A stretch of 64,000 nucleotides of DNA from Pseudogemmatithrix spongiicola (GTDB taxonomy: Bacteria; Gemmatimonadota; Gemmatimonadetes; Gemmatimonadales; Gemmatimonadaceae). This document shows positions 38,446 through 46,322 of the stretch, in pieces. Under the pieces are notes generated by a model. It ran no database searches and was not told the DNA's origin. It was given only the letters and a program-made list of their open reading frames with translations. The stretch spans positions 372,001 to 436,000 of the forward strand of contig NZ_CP130613.1 of NCBI RefSeq assembly GCF_030623445.1, given 5' to 3'. Made by a program: the position numbers and the translations under genes. Every line of letters begins with the position of its first letter. The stretch's first letter is position 1.

Positions 38446-39753
38446 GTGCCCATCACTTCCCGCCGTGACTTCCTCGCTGGCCTGAGCGCCGCGTCCGCTG
38501 GCGTCGCCGCACTTCCCGCACTCAACGAGACGGCCTTCCGTCGACTCTTCGACGCCGAGCTGGTCGCCGGCGACCGCAGCGCGCAGTCGCTGTCCAACGA
38601 CGAGACGTACTGGAGCCACATCCAGCGCGCCTTCGACATGGACCGGACGATGATCAACCTCAATAACGGGGGAATCTCGCCGACGCCGACGCATGTGCTG
38701 CAGCAGATGCTGCGCGACCTGCAGTTCGTCAATGAACTGCCGGTGGAGCACAACTGGCGCGTGCTCGAGCCGCGCATAGAGAGCACGCGCCGCGAGCTGG
38801 CCCGCGAGTTCGGCTGCGACGGCGAGGAGATGGCCGTCACCCGCAACGCGTCGGAATCGATGGAGACGATGATCCTCGGCCTCGACCTGCGCCGCGGGGA
38901 CGAAGTGATCATCACGAACCAGAACTACGGGCGGATGATCACCGCGTGGCAGCAGCGCGAGCGCCGCGACGGCATCGTCGTGAAGTCCGTGAGCTTCCCC
39001 GTGCCGCTCACCGACCCGCAGTTGCTCGTGCGCCGCATCGCCGAGCAGATGACGCCACGCACGAAGGCCATCGAGCTGCCGCACATCACGAACCTCACGG
39101 GGCAGATCCTGCCCATCCGCGACATCGTGCGCCTCGCGCGCCCGCGCGGCATCCCGGTGTTCGTAGACGGCGCGCATGCCTTCGCGCACTTCCCGTTCAC
39201 GCGCGACGAGCTCGAGTGCGACTACTACGGGACCTCGCTGCACAAGTGGTTGCACGCACCGATCGGCGCCGGCTTCCTGTACGTGCGGAAGGACCGCATC
39301 CCCGGCCTGTGGCCGCTCATGGCCGCCGAGGAGAAGGACACGGCGAACATCCGCAAATACGAGCAGATCGGGACGCATCCGCAGGCGAACTTCAACGCCG
39401 TGAGCACGGCGCTCACGTTCCACCGCGGCATCGGCGTGGAGCGGAAGGCCGCGCGGCTCCGCTACCTGCGCGACCGGTGGGCGACCGCGCTGCAGCAGGC
39501 GAGCCCGCGCGTGCGTGTGCTCACCGAGCTCGGGCCGGACAAGGCCGGCGCGATCTGCATGTTCGCCGTGGACGGTCTCGACCCGTCGGCGCTGGGCAAC
39601 TGGCTGATGAGCCGCTACCGCATCGTGAACACGCCGATCGTGCACCCCGAGTTCGCGGGCATCCGCATCACGCCGAGCATCTACACGACGGTGGACGAGC
39701 TCGACACGTTCGTGGGGGCGGTGCAGACGGCGATGCGGAACGGGATCGCGTGA
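38446..39753 (+). CDS. class V aminotransferase-fold PLP enzyme with Tat signal (isopenicillin-N-epimerase-like)
   Basis: 435 aa from GTG 38446, preceded by GGAG. The start contains a twin-arginine signal (TSRRDFLAGLSAASAGVAAL), so it should be exported folded with its cofactor. The class V fold is shown by INLNNGGISPTP, RNASESMETMILGL, the PLP-contact Asp in VDGAHAF and the PLP Lys in GTSLHKWLHAPIGAG. The family includes cysteine desulfurases, epimerases and aminotransferases; the reaction is not decided. It follows the sigma-operon genes on the same strand and may be co-transcribed. A heptad repeat hairpin begins 18 bp after the stop. Confidence 0.87.
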   Translation: MPITSRRDFLAGLSAASAGVAALPALNETAFRRLFDAELVAGDRSAQSLSNDETYWSHIQRAFDMDRTMINLNNGGISPTPTHVLQQMLRDLQFVNELPVEHNWRVLEPRIESTRRELAREFGCDGEEMAVTRNASESMETMILGLDLRRGDEVIITNQNYGRMITAWQQRERRDGIVVKSVSFPVPLTDPQLLVRRIAEQMTPRTKAIELPHITNLTGQILPIRDIVRLARPRGIPVFVDGAHAFAHFPFTRDELECDYYGTSLHKWLHAPIGAGFLYVRKDRIPGLWPLMAAEEKDTANIRKYEQIGTHPQANFNAVSTALTFHRGIGVERKAARLRYLRDRWATALQQASPRVRVLTELGPDKAGAICMFAVDGLDPSALGNWLMSRYRIVNTPIVHPEFAGIRITPSIYTTVDELDTFVGAVQTAMRNGIA

Positions 39754-39771
39754 GGCGGCGTTGACGACAGA

Positions 39772-39840
39772 CTGAAGTCTGAAGACGGAAGACGGAAGGA
39801 GTGCGTCCCCGCAGTTACCTTCCGTCTTCCGTCTTCCGTC
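39772..39840. repeat. tandem 7-nt repeat, element C (GAAGACG units), forming a hairpin
   Basis: Four 7-nt units on the left (CTGAAGT, CTGAAGA, CGGAAGA, CGGAAGG, 39772-39799) and three complementary units on the right (TTCCGTC three times, 39820-39840). The two arrays are inverted, so the element folds on itself. Confidence 0.85.
39781..39836. terminator. 19-bp perfect hairpin made of the element C heptads
   Basis: GAAGACGGAAGACGGAAGG (39781-39799) pairs perfectly with 39818-39836 around an 18-nt loop. The repeated arms could also pair in slipped registers 7 nt apart. It lies 13 bp before the heptad array ends near the EVE gene start, so it may separate the aminotransferase and EVE transcripts. 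No T-tract follows. Confidence 0.65.
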
Positions 39841-39853
39841 CACCCATCAGGCA

Positions 39854-40324
39854 ATGAACTACTGGCTGATCAAATCCGAGCCCGAGATGTGCTCGTACGC
39901 CGACTTGGAGCAGTCCCCCAAGCAGACCACCTACTGGGACGGCGTCCGCAACTACCAGGCACGGAACACGCTGCGCGACCTCATGAAGAAGGGCGACCGC
40001 TGCTTCTTCTACCACTCCAACGCCGAGCCCAGCGGCATCGCGGGCATCTGCGAAGTGGTGAAGGAGGGCTATCCGGACTGGACGGCCTTCGAGAAGGGGC
40101 ACGAGCACTTCGACGAGAAGTCCGACCCCGACAATCCGACCTGGTTCATGGTCGACGTGAAGGCCGTCCGGCCGATGCCGCGGCTGATCACGCTCGCCGA
40201 GCTGAAGTCGGTGAAGGGACTCGAGAAGATGGTGCTCCTGCAGAAGGGCTCGCGCCTGAGCGTACAGCCCGTCACCGCGAAGGAATGGGCGATCGTCTGC
40301 AAGCACGCGGGCGTGGCGCCCTGA
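39854..40324 (+). CDS. EVE domain protein
   Basis: The 156-aa protein is an EVE (PUA-like) domain from end to end: NYWLIKSEPEMCSYADLEQ, TYWDGVRNYQARNTLRDLMKKGDRCFFYHS, GIAGICEVVKEGYPDWTAFE, WFMVDVKAV and ITLAELKS. EVE domains bind modified nucleobases; their bacterial neighbours vary, and the eukaryotic relative is THYN1. Nothing next to it suggests a restriction or tRNA-modification system, so it looks like a housekeeping copy. It ends 28 bp before the stop of the convergent DoxX gene, and a 6-bp inverted repeat (TGGCGC/GCGCCA) brackets its stop. Confidence 0.93.
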   Translation: MNYWLIKSEPEMCSYADLEQSPKQTTYWDGVRNYQARNTLRDLMKKGDRCFFYHSNAEPSGIAGICEVVKEGYPDWTAFEKGHEHFDEKSDPDNPTWFMVDVKAVRPMPRLITLAELKSVKGLEKMVLLQKGSRLSVQPVTAKEWAIVCKHAGVAP

Positions 40325-40352
40325 GCGCCATGCCCGCGGCTTGCCGGACGCA

Positions 40353-40754
40353 CTACTTCTTGCCGCGCATCTCCTCGACGGTGTAGGCGCCGCCGCCGGC
40401 CAGCGCGACAGTCAGCGCGGCGACGCCGAGCATCAGCTCGAACTCGATGCCGCTCGGCGCGAAGAAGCCGCCAGACATCTTGGCGAAGACGATCGCGCCC
40501 ACCATCACGCAGGCCTGCAGCGCGCCGGCCACGCGGTGGTAGAAGCCGACGATCATCAGCAGGCCGCCGACGAACTCGATCGTCGCGACGGCCGGTGCGG
40601 CCACCGCGGCGAGCGGAACGCCCATCTGCGTGAATCCCTGCGTCACGCCGGCGATGCCGTACTGGAAGAACTTCTGGTAGCCGTGCGCCGCGAAGATGAT
40701 GCCGACGCTGAGGCGCAGCAGCGCGAGGCCGAGGGCGGGACGAAGGGAGAGCAT
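40353..40754 (-). CDS. DoxX family membrane protein
   Basis: 133 aa from the ATG at 40754, with GGAG 5 nt upstream on the minus strand. Four membrane segments and the family phrases ALLRLSVGIIFAAHGYQKFF, VATIEFVGGLLMIVGFYHRVAGALQACVMVGAI and a central FEL element identify DoxX/SURF4-like proteins. They are inner-membrane proteins with proposed roles in redox or thiol stress, but their reaction is not established. It stands alone between the EVE gene and the decarboxylase gene. Confidence 0.88.
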   Translation of the reverse strand: MLSLRPALGLALLRLSVGIIFAAHGYQKFFQYGIAGVTQGFTQMGVPLAAVAAPAVATIEFVGGLLMIVGFYHRVAGALQACVMVGAIVFAKMSGGFFAPSGIEFELMLGVAALTVALAGGGAYTVEEMRGKK

Positions 40755-40832
40755 CGGATCTCCGGGTTGGGGGGACCAACGCCGCGAACATAGCACGGTT
40801 CGGGTCGGGCCGCACCTCCCCGCCACGCCCGA

Positions 40833-42305
40833 TCAGGCGCGCAGCAGCTCGCGTCCGATTCGCAGCGATTCCCGCACCAGCAGGTCGAAGTCCTCGTCGC
40901 GCGAGCGGTGGTTGGTGATTGCCACGCGGATGGCGAACTGCCCGCGGATCACCGTGCCGCTTGGTACCGCGATGCCATCCTCCTGCAGGCGCACCAGGAT
41001 GTTGCGGTTGAGCGCGTTCAACGCGTCGGTGTCGAGTCCCGGCGCACGGAAGCGATAGTTCACGAGGTTCAGCGGCACCGGCGCGAGCAGCTCGAGCTCA
41101 GCCTCCCGCGCGACGAGCCCGCCGAGGTACTGCGCCTGCGTGATGTTGCGTCCGATGTGGGCACCGAGCAGCTCGCTGCCCTGCGCGCGCAGCGTCATCC
41201 ACACCTTGAGCGCGCGGAAGCTGCGCGTGAGTTCGATGCCGCGGTCGTTGAAGTAGATGCTGCCTGAGGCGTTGATGCCGCCGGCCATCCCCGTGAGGTA
41301 GGGCGCTTGGTTCGCGAAGGTCTCCGTGAGGTGACGGTCCTCGCGGGTGATCAGCATCGCGATGTCGAAGGGCAGGTAGCCCCACTTGTGCAGGTCGAAG
41401 GCGATGGAGTCGGCGCGGTCCATTCCACGCACGGCGGCCGCCGCTTGCGGGTGTTGCGCGAGCTTGGCCATCGCGCCGAATGCGCCGTCGATGTGCAGCC
41501 AGAGTTTCTCTCGCGCGGCCAGGTCGGCGAGTGCGTTGACGTCGTCGCTGGCGCCGGTCTGCACCGTACCCACCGTGCCGACGATGCAGAAGGGATTCAG
41601 TCCCGCCGCGCGGTCCTCGGCGATCATCTGCGCCATCGCCGGCACATCCACCGCGAAGTCCGCGCCGACCGGTACGCGGCGGAAGGCGTCCTCGCCGAGT
41701 CCGAGGAAGTCACAGGACTTCTTGAGCCAGCTGTGCACTTCGGTGCTCGCGTACACGCGTAGCGGCGCGCCGCCGTAAGCGCCGAGTTTGCGGACGTCCC
41801 AGGCGGCGCGCTGCCGGCGGGCGACGGAGAGGCCGAGCACGTTGGCCATCGTGCCGCCGCTGACCAGGATGCCGCCCGCGCTGCCCGGCAGTCCCATCAA
41901 CTCGGCGTACCAGCGGACGACTTGTTGCTCGACGTAGACGGGGGCGTGATCGAGGCCGCCCATCTGCGGGTTGACGACGGAGCAGAGGAATTCGGCCATC
42001 GCGGCCTGCGGTGTGCCGGTGCCCATCACCCAGCCCCAGAAGCGGGGGTGAATGTTGCCGTTGGGGTAGGGGCGGACCAAGCGGAGGAAGTCGTCGTACG
42101 CTGCGGCGTCACCGATGCCGGCGCGCGGAACGGACTCGTCGTGGATCGCCGACATCACCGCGGCGGGCGTGGGCGTCCAGGTCGGGCGTGTGGCGACATC
42201 ACGGAGGTAGTCGAGGGAGTCGTCCACCATTTGGTGGGCGAGGCGGCGGAAGGCGTCCCAGTCGGTGGGGTCGAGGGGACGCAGCGGAGTGGAAGCGTCT
42301 GGCAT
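40833..42305 (-). CDS. PLP-dependent amino acid decarboxylase (group II, aromatic/glutamate type)
   Basis: 490 aa from the ATG at 42305. Group II features are the N-terminal HPRFWGWVMGTGTPQAAMAEFL, GGILVSGGTMANVLGLSVARR, the Asp in LWLHIDGAFGAMA and the PLP Lys in SIAFDLHKWGYLPFDIAMLI, with the later segment SFRALKVWMTLRAQG. These enzymes decarboxylate aromatic amino acids, glutamate or related substrates; the choice cannot be made from motifs alone. It is cytoplasmic and monocistronic. Its upstream region faces the TonB receptor promoter about 190 bp away. Confidence 0.9.
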   Translation of the reverse strand: MPDASTPLRPLDPTDWDAFRRLAHQMVDDSLDYLRDVATRPTWTPTPAAVMSAIHDESVPRAGIGDAAAYDDFLRLVRPYPNGNIHPRFWGWVMGTGTPQAAMAEFLCSVVNPQMGGLDHAPVYVEQQVVRWYAELMGLPGSAGGILVSGGTMANVLGLSVARRQRAAWDVRKLGAYGGAPLRVYASTEVHSWLKKSCDFLGLGEDAFRRVPVGADFAVDVPAMAQMIAEDRAAGLNPFCIVGTVGTVQTGASDDVNALADLAAREKLWLHIDGAFGAMAKLAQHPQAAAAVRGMDRADSIAFDLHKWGYLPFDIAMLITREDRHLTETFANQAPYLTGMAGGINASGSIYFNDRGIELTRSFRALKVWMTLRAQGSELLGAHIGRNITQAQYLGGLVAREAELELLAPVPLNLVNYRFRAPGLDTDALNALNRNILVRLQEDGIAVPSGTVIRGQFAIRVAITNHRSRDEDFDLLVRESLRIGRELLRA

Positions 42306-42493
42306 GCAAACAAGATGCAGCCGGGAGTGCGGCCGCACGACTCCGTCGTTCCGGGAATCTGAGCGAACGCCTCACGAGGTGGGCGGCGCGCCTCCCCTCG
42401 CCTGCTCGCCGCAGCGCGCACGAGCGCGTCCGCAGCGCCGCCTCCGACGAAATGCATCCGGGTAGTTCGACGGTCACTCGCCGCCTCCGGGGG

Positions 42494-42523
42494 TTGACAT
42501 TCTCATTTTACTCAGCGTAGAAT
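42494..42523 (+). promoter_or_regulatory. near-consensus sigma-70 promoter of the TonB receptor gene
   Basis: TTGACA (42494-42499), an AT-rich 18-bp spacer and TAGAAT (42518-42523). It is the best promoter match in the window. Transcription would start near 42530, which rules out the longer in-frame start at 42527 and supports ATG 42590. The 188 bp between the decarboxylase start and this promoter show no gene, only GC-rich sequence with CGCAGC and GAGCG motifs. Confidence 0.75.
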
Positions 42524-42589
42524 GCCGTGCGCTTGGTAGGCGCGCACGGCATTCCCACCGTTGCGCCGTCACGCGGGACTCTCGTGCTG

Positions 42590-44986
42590 ATGTTCGCGGC
42601 GAACCCTCTAGCCCCACCACAAACGTCTCGATGCGTCACGCTCTTCAATTTTCGGGCGTTAGCTGTCATCGCCTGCGCCTTGGCGCTGGGCCTCGGCCCG
42701 CGCGTGGTCCACGCGCAGCCCTCGGACGCGATTGACTCCCGCGACTTCCGGACACGCGCGGCGCGCGTCGTCGGTCGGGTGACGGACGCGCAAAGCGGTG
42801 CGCCGGTTTCCGGCGCCAACGTCAGCATCGAATCAATCGCCTCGGCGGTGACGAATGCGAACGGCGACTATGTACTCGCTTCCGTGGCCGCTGGCCGCCA
42901 CACGCTTGTGGTGCGCGCGGTGGGCTACGTTCGCCAGGCAGAGCCGATTGCCGTGCCCAACGAAGGCGAGTTGCGCGTCAACATCGCACTGGCTGCCGTG
43001 CCCCGCGGTCTCGCGCAGATCGTCGTCACGGGTACGCGGGCGGAGCAAGAAATTGGCAACATTCCCGCAGCCCTATCCGTGGTTCGCGCCAGCGATGTCC
43101 AGCTTGCGCGTCAATCGACGAACATCGACGAGTCGTTGCGGCGTGTCCCGGGACTCGCGATGCGCGTCCAGACCGGAGGCAGTTCGCGCTCGACGGTGAG
43201 CATTCGAGGCGCTGGAGCCCAGAGCAGCTTCGGCGCGCGCGGTGTGCGCATCCTCGTGGACGGCATTCCGAAGAACAACGCCGGCGGTTCGGCTCAGGAC
43301 TTCATCAACATCGACCTTGCCTCTGTGCAGCGCGTCGAAGTCGTTCGCGGTCCATCGTCCGCCCTGTACGGGAACCAAGCCGGCGGCGTCATCAATTTCA
43401 TCACGGAGGAAGGCACGGATACGCCGGTGCGCGAGGTCCGGCAGTGGGCCGGCAGCTACGGCTACTTCAAGTCGCACGTGAAGGCTGGCGGCCGAGTCGG
43501 TAACGTCAGCTATTTCACCAGTGCCTTCCGCGCACAACTCGGCGGCTGGCGGCAATTCTCCGGCTTCGAGAACACTGGATTCAACTCTAAGTTCGGGTAT
43601 CAGTTCGGCAACGGGGCGACGCTCACGACGATTTTCGCCTATGACAAGTTGTTGCAGCGGATCCCGGGCAGCCTCACGGCAGCCGAGATGGCCGCCAACC
43701 CGCAGCAGGCGAACCCTGCGCTCGTGTCCACAGGTGGCGTCCGTGGCGACATCGACGAGTTCCGCGCTGCGGTGGCGTTGCGCGCGCCAGTCGGCAGCAC
43801 CGGTCAAATCGAGCTGACCGGCTACTATGTCCCGCGGCCGATCTACTCCACATTCTCCGGGCCGATCCGGAACTCGCAGTTCTTCATCAATCGTGGGGCA
43901 ACGGCGCGGTTCCTTTCATCCGCCGCGCTCTTCGGACGGGCAAATCGGCTTACCGTCGGCTTGGACTACCAAGGCACGCCGCTCTCCAACAGCATATTCA
44001 ACCGCACGACCGGCGCCGCGTCGCAACAGTTGCAGGAGAACCTGGGCAGCGTGGGGCTCTACGTGCAAAACGAGTTCACGCTACGTCCCGGCGTGCTCGT
44101 CAACGCCGGCGGCCGGTATGACCAGATCAGCTTTGGCTTCGACAACCTGATGCGCCCGGGCGCTCCGGGGAGCAAGTTCACGCAGCGGTACACGCGCTTC
44201 ACGCCGAAAGTCGGCCTAGTTGTGAAGCCCTCGGAGAACCTGTCGCTGTACGCAAACTACAGCGAGGGATATGAAGCGCCGGTCAGCGAGCAACTCCGCA
44301 ACTCGCCGATCACGGGCGGCGAGTTCGTGCTCAATCAGGGCCTGTCCCCGCAGGTCGTCCGGAGCAGCGAATTGGGTGCCAAGGGGCAGCGCGGAGAGCG
44401 ACTGTCATTCGAGGTGGCCGCCTTCAGCCAGTCGATCAACAACTTCATCGTGACCCGCAACTTCCCCCGGGGCGATGGGACAACGTTCGCCGCCTCGCTC
44501 AACGCGGCGGAGGTCCAGCAACTCGGCCTCGAGGTGGGCGCCACGGTCGTCATCGCACGCCCACTCACGCTTGCGGCGACCTATACTTTTTCGGATTACA
44601 CCTTTGAACGGTTCCAGGCCGCGGGCGACGACTTCGGCGGCAACCGCCTCGCGGGCATTCCGCGTCAGGCAGCGTTCGTCGAACTCTCATATCGCCGCGA
44701 GAGCGGTGCATACGCCCAAGCCGATGTGAGGTCGGCCGCCAGCTTCTTCCTCAACGACGCGAATACCGTCAGCAACGCTGCATACACGGTGGTCGGGATC
44801 CGCATCGGGCACGAAAACATCCGGATGGGGTCGGTTCGCCTTGGCCCGTTCGTCGCCGTCGACAACCTGCTTGATGAGCGGTACGTGTCGATGGCAGAGA
44901 TCAACAACGGCGTGCAGCGATTCTTCAATCCGATGCCGGGTCGCAACCTGCTGGTGGGCATCAGCGTGCGACCGAATCTGCCGTGA
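42590..44986 (+). CDS. TonB-dependent outer-membrane receptor
   Basis: 798 aa from ATG 42590. A signal peptide (FRALAVIACALALGLGPRVV, cleavage near HAQP) precedes a carboxypeptidase-regulatory-like domain (VVGRVTDAQSGAPVSGANVSIE), then the plug (GNIPAALSVVRASDVQLARQ, STVSIRGAGAQSSFGARGVRILVDG, VQRVEVVRGPSSALYGNQAGGVINF) and a long 22-strand-type barrel ending GRNLLVGISVRPNLP. It imports a siderophore, vitamin or other large ligand using TonB energy; the ligand is unknown. Its base composition looks less GC-rich than its neighbours. It has its own strong promoter and a 16-bp hairpin after the stop, so it is a self-contained unit. Confidence 0.93.
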   Translation: MFAANPLAPPQTSRCVTLFNFRALAVIACALALGLGPRVVHAQPSDAIDSRDFRTRAARVVGRVTDAQSGAPVSGANVSIESIASAVTNANGDYVLASVAAGRHTLVVRAVGYVRQAEPIAVPNEGELRVNIALAAVPRGLAQIVVTGTRAEQEIGNIPAALSVVRASDVQLARQSTNIDESLRRVPGLAMRVQTGGSSRSTVSIRGAGAQSSFGARGVRILVDGIPKNNAGGSAQDFINIDLASVQRVEVVRGPSSALYGNQAGGVINFITEEGTDTPVREVRQWAGSYGYFKSHVKAGGRVGNVSYFTSAFRAQLGGWRQFSGFENTGFNSKFGYQFGNGATLTTIFAYDKLLQRIPGSLTAAEMAANPQQANPALVSTGGVRGDIDEFRAAVALRAPVGSTGQIELTGYYVPRPIYSTFSGPIRNSQFFINRGATARFLSSAALFGRANRLTVGLDYQGTPLSNSIFNRTTGAASQQLQENLGSVGLYVQNEFTLRPGVLVNAGGRYDQISFGFDNLMRPGAPGSKFTQRYTRFTPKVGLVVKPSENLSLYANYSEGYEAPVSEQLRNSPITGGEFVLNQGLSPQVVRSSELGAKGQRGERLSFEVAAFSQSINNFIVTRNFPRGDGTTFAASLNAAEVQQLGLEVGATVVIARPLTLAATYTFSDYTFERFQAAGDDFGGNRLAGIPRQAAFVELSYRRESGAYAQADVRSAASFFLNDANTVSNAAYTVVGIRIGHENIRMGSVRLGPFVAVDNLLDERYVSMAEINNGVQRFFNPMPGRNLLVGISVRPNLP

Positions 44987-45001
44987 TGTGATGACCTGAA
45001 G

Positions 45002-45054
45002 GCTGACCGTAGCGCCCCCGGGACTCACTTCGACATCCGGGCGCTACGGTCAGC
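45002..45054 (+). terminator. 16-bp perfect hairpin after the TonB receptor gene
   Basis: GCTGACCGTAGCGCCC (45002-45017) pairs with GGGCGCTACGGTCAGC (45039-45054); two further G-C pairs (45020-45021 with 45037-45038) extend it past a 2-nt bulge. The loop is about 15 nt. No T-tract follows, so it may be a transcript-end stabiliser or Rho-linked end. Confidence 0.6.
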
Positions 45055-45382
45055 GGCCGCGCCGCAGGGCTCACATCCCTTCCGCCGCCTCGTACCACAA
45101 CGGCTTCATCAGCCACGCTCGCTACTCGCAGCACACGAGCGTTCTGCGGCCGATTCCGTCGCGTCGTGCACGAGTGAGCTGGGTCGGTCGCGCTCGGGCC
45201 TCGTCGCCGTGCCTCCCCCCCGAGCCCGGCAGGCGGCTCAGGCGAGCCGCCGCCCGCGCGCCGGGAAGTGCGTGGGCGAGCCGTCGCCCGGCGGGCCTCA
45301 CACGACGGCGTGTTCATGGCCCCGGTACGGCGTCATTCGGCCGCGCATAGGTGTCTGCTCCGTCTCGCGCGCTGTGCGTCGG
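45055..45382. other. gene-free GC-rich stretch between TonB receptor and TauE-like gene
   Basis: About 330 bp without a convincing gene. It contains a 15-bp direct repeat with one mismatch (GCGAGCCGCCGCCCG at 45241-45255 and GCGAGCCGTCGCCCG at 45275-45289) and a segment (ACTCGCAGCACACGAGCG, near 45124) that resembles CTCGCCGCAGCGCGCACGAG on the other side of the receptor gene (near 42405). Confidence 0.5.
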
Positions 45383-46174
45383 TCAGATCAACCCCAGCAG
45401 CAGCGAGAGTCCGCTGGCCAGGCCAATCGCGACGACTGACCGCCGCACCCAGACCTGCCCCACCCGCTGCGCCAGGAGCGACCCTCCGATCCCCCCAATG
45501 CCCGCGCCGAGTGCCATCGCGAGCGCGACCGGCCAGATTACCACGCCCGAGAGTGCGAAGATGATCACGGCGACGAGGTTCATCACCCCGCCGCCCCAGT
45601 TCTTGAGCCCGTTCATCTGGTGAATGTTCGTGAGCCCCATCAGCCCAAGTGCCGCGAGCATCAGGATGCCCGCGCCGGCTCCGAAGTAACCGCCGTACAC
45701 CGCCACGCCGAACTGGTAGAGCAGGAACGCCGCGCTCGGAGGCAAAAGGTGTCCGTCCGCCCCGGCGATCTCGCGGCGCACGCCGCCGCGCTCGGCGAGG
45801 GCCATCATCAGCGGCTTCTGCGCAATGAAGAGGGCCGTGGCGCCGAGGATGAGCCAGGGCACGATGGCCGCGAAGCGCTTTTCGGGCGTCTGCAGGAGGA
45901 GCAGTGCCCCCACCACGCCGCCGGCGAACGAGGGCACCGCGAACGCAGTGGCCCAGCGGCGGCCGCCCGAGAGCTCGGCGCGGTAGCCCCACATCGACGC
46001 CATGGTGCCCGGCCAGAGGGCCACGGTGGATGTGGCGTTCGCCGTGATCGGCGGAACGCCGAGGGCCACGAGGGCGGGGAAGGTGACGAGGGTGCCGCCG
46101 CCGGCGACGGCGTTCATCATCGCCCCGAGGGCCGCGGCGAGTCCCACGAGGGGGAGGAAGTACGGGGCGTCCAT
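45383..46174 (-). CDS. TauE/SafE family sulfite-exporter-like permease
   Basis: 263 aa from the ATG at 46174. About eight membrane segments with the family pattern: FLPLVGLAAALGAMMNAVAGGGTLVTFPALVALGVPPITANATSTVAL in the first half, and the related YGGYFGAGAGILMLAALGLMGLTNIHQMNGLKN and NLVAVIIFALSGVVIWPVALAMALGAGIGGIGGSLLA in the second. The family moves sulfite, sulfoacetate or other organic anions across the inner membrane; the substrate here is unknown. It is divergent from gltA across about 150 bp, which hold a 7-bp hairpin (CCCACCC-TTTT-GGGTGGG at 46207-46224). Confidence 0.9.
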   Translation of the reverse strand: MDAPYFLPLVGLAAALGAMMNAVAGGGTLVTFPALVALGVPPITANATSTVALWPGTMASMWGYRAELSGGRRWATAFAVPSFAGGVVGALLLLQTPEKRFAAIVPWLILGATALFIAQKPLMMALAERGGVRREIAGADGHLLPPSAAFLLYQFGVAVYGGYFGAGAGILMLAALGLMGLTNIHQMNGLKNWGGGVMNLVAVIIFALSGVVIWPVALAMALGAGIGGIGGSLLAQRVGQVWVRRSVVAIGLASGLSLLLGLI

Positions 46175-46322
46175 GCTACTGGAACAATAGCGGGCGCGCG
46201 AATCCCCCCACCCTTTTGGGTGGGTGCACCCGTTAGATTTCTGCAGCGCGTCACAGCAGGCGGCGCTCGAGCCCGAGCGATGCGAGGGCTCGGAGGTGAT
46301 TACCCCAGCCGGAACCTTAGCG

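Noticed and set aside
42306-42493. Possible cobalamin riboswitch before the TonB receptor
   Set aside because: No GCCACTG-type B12 box or matching structure is seen, and the promoter lies immediately before the gene, leaving only about 60 nt of leader.
44961-45439. Short open frames in the gap after the TonB receptor
   Set aside because: They overlap the hairpin or the TauE-like gene, have no ribosome-binding site and give arginine/proline-rich products without recognisable features.
46207-46224. Hairpin CCCACCC-TTTT-GGGTGGG as a terminator
   Set aside because: It lies between two divergent starts, where a terminator is not expected. It may be regulatory but nothing else supports this.
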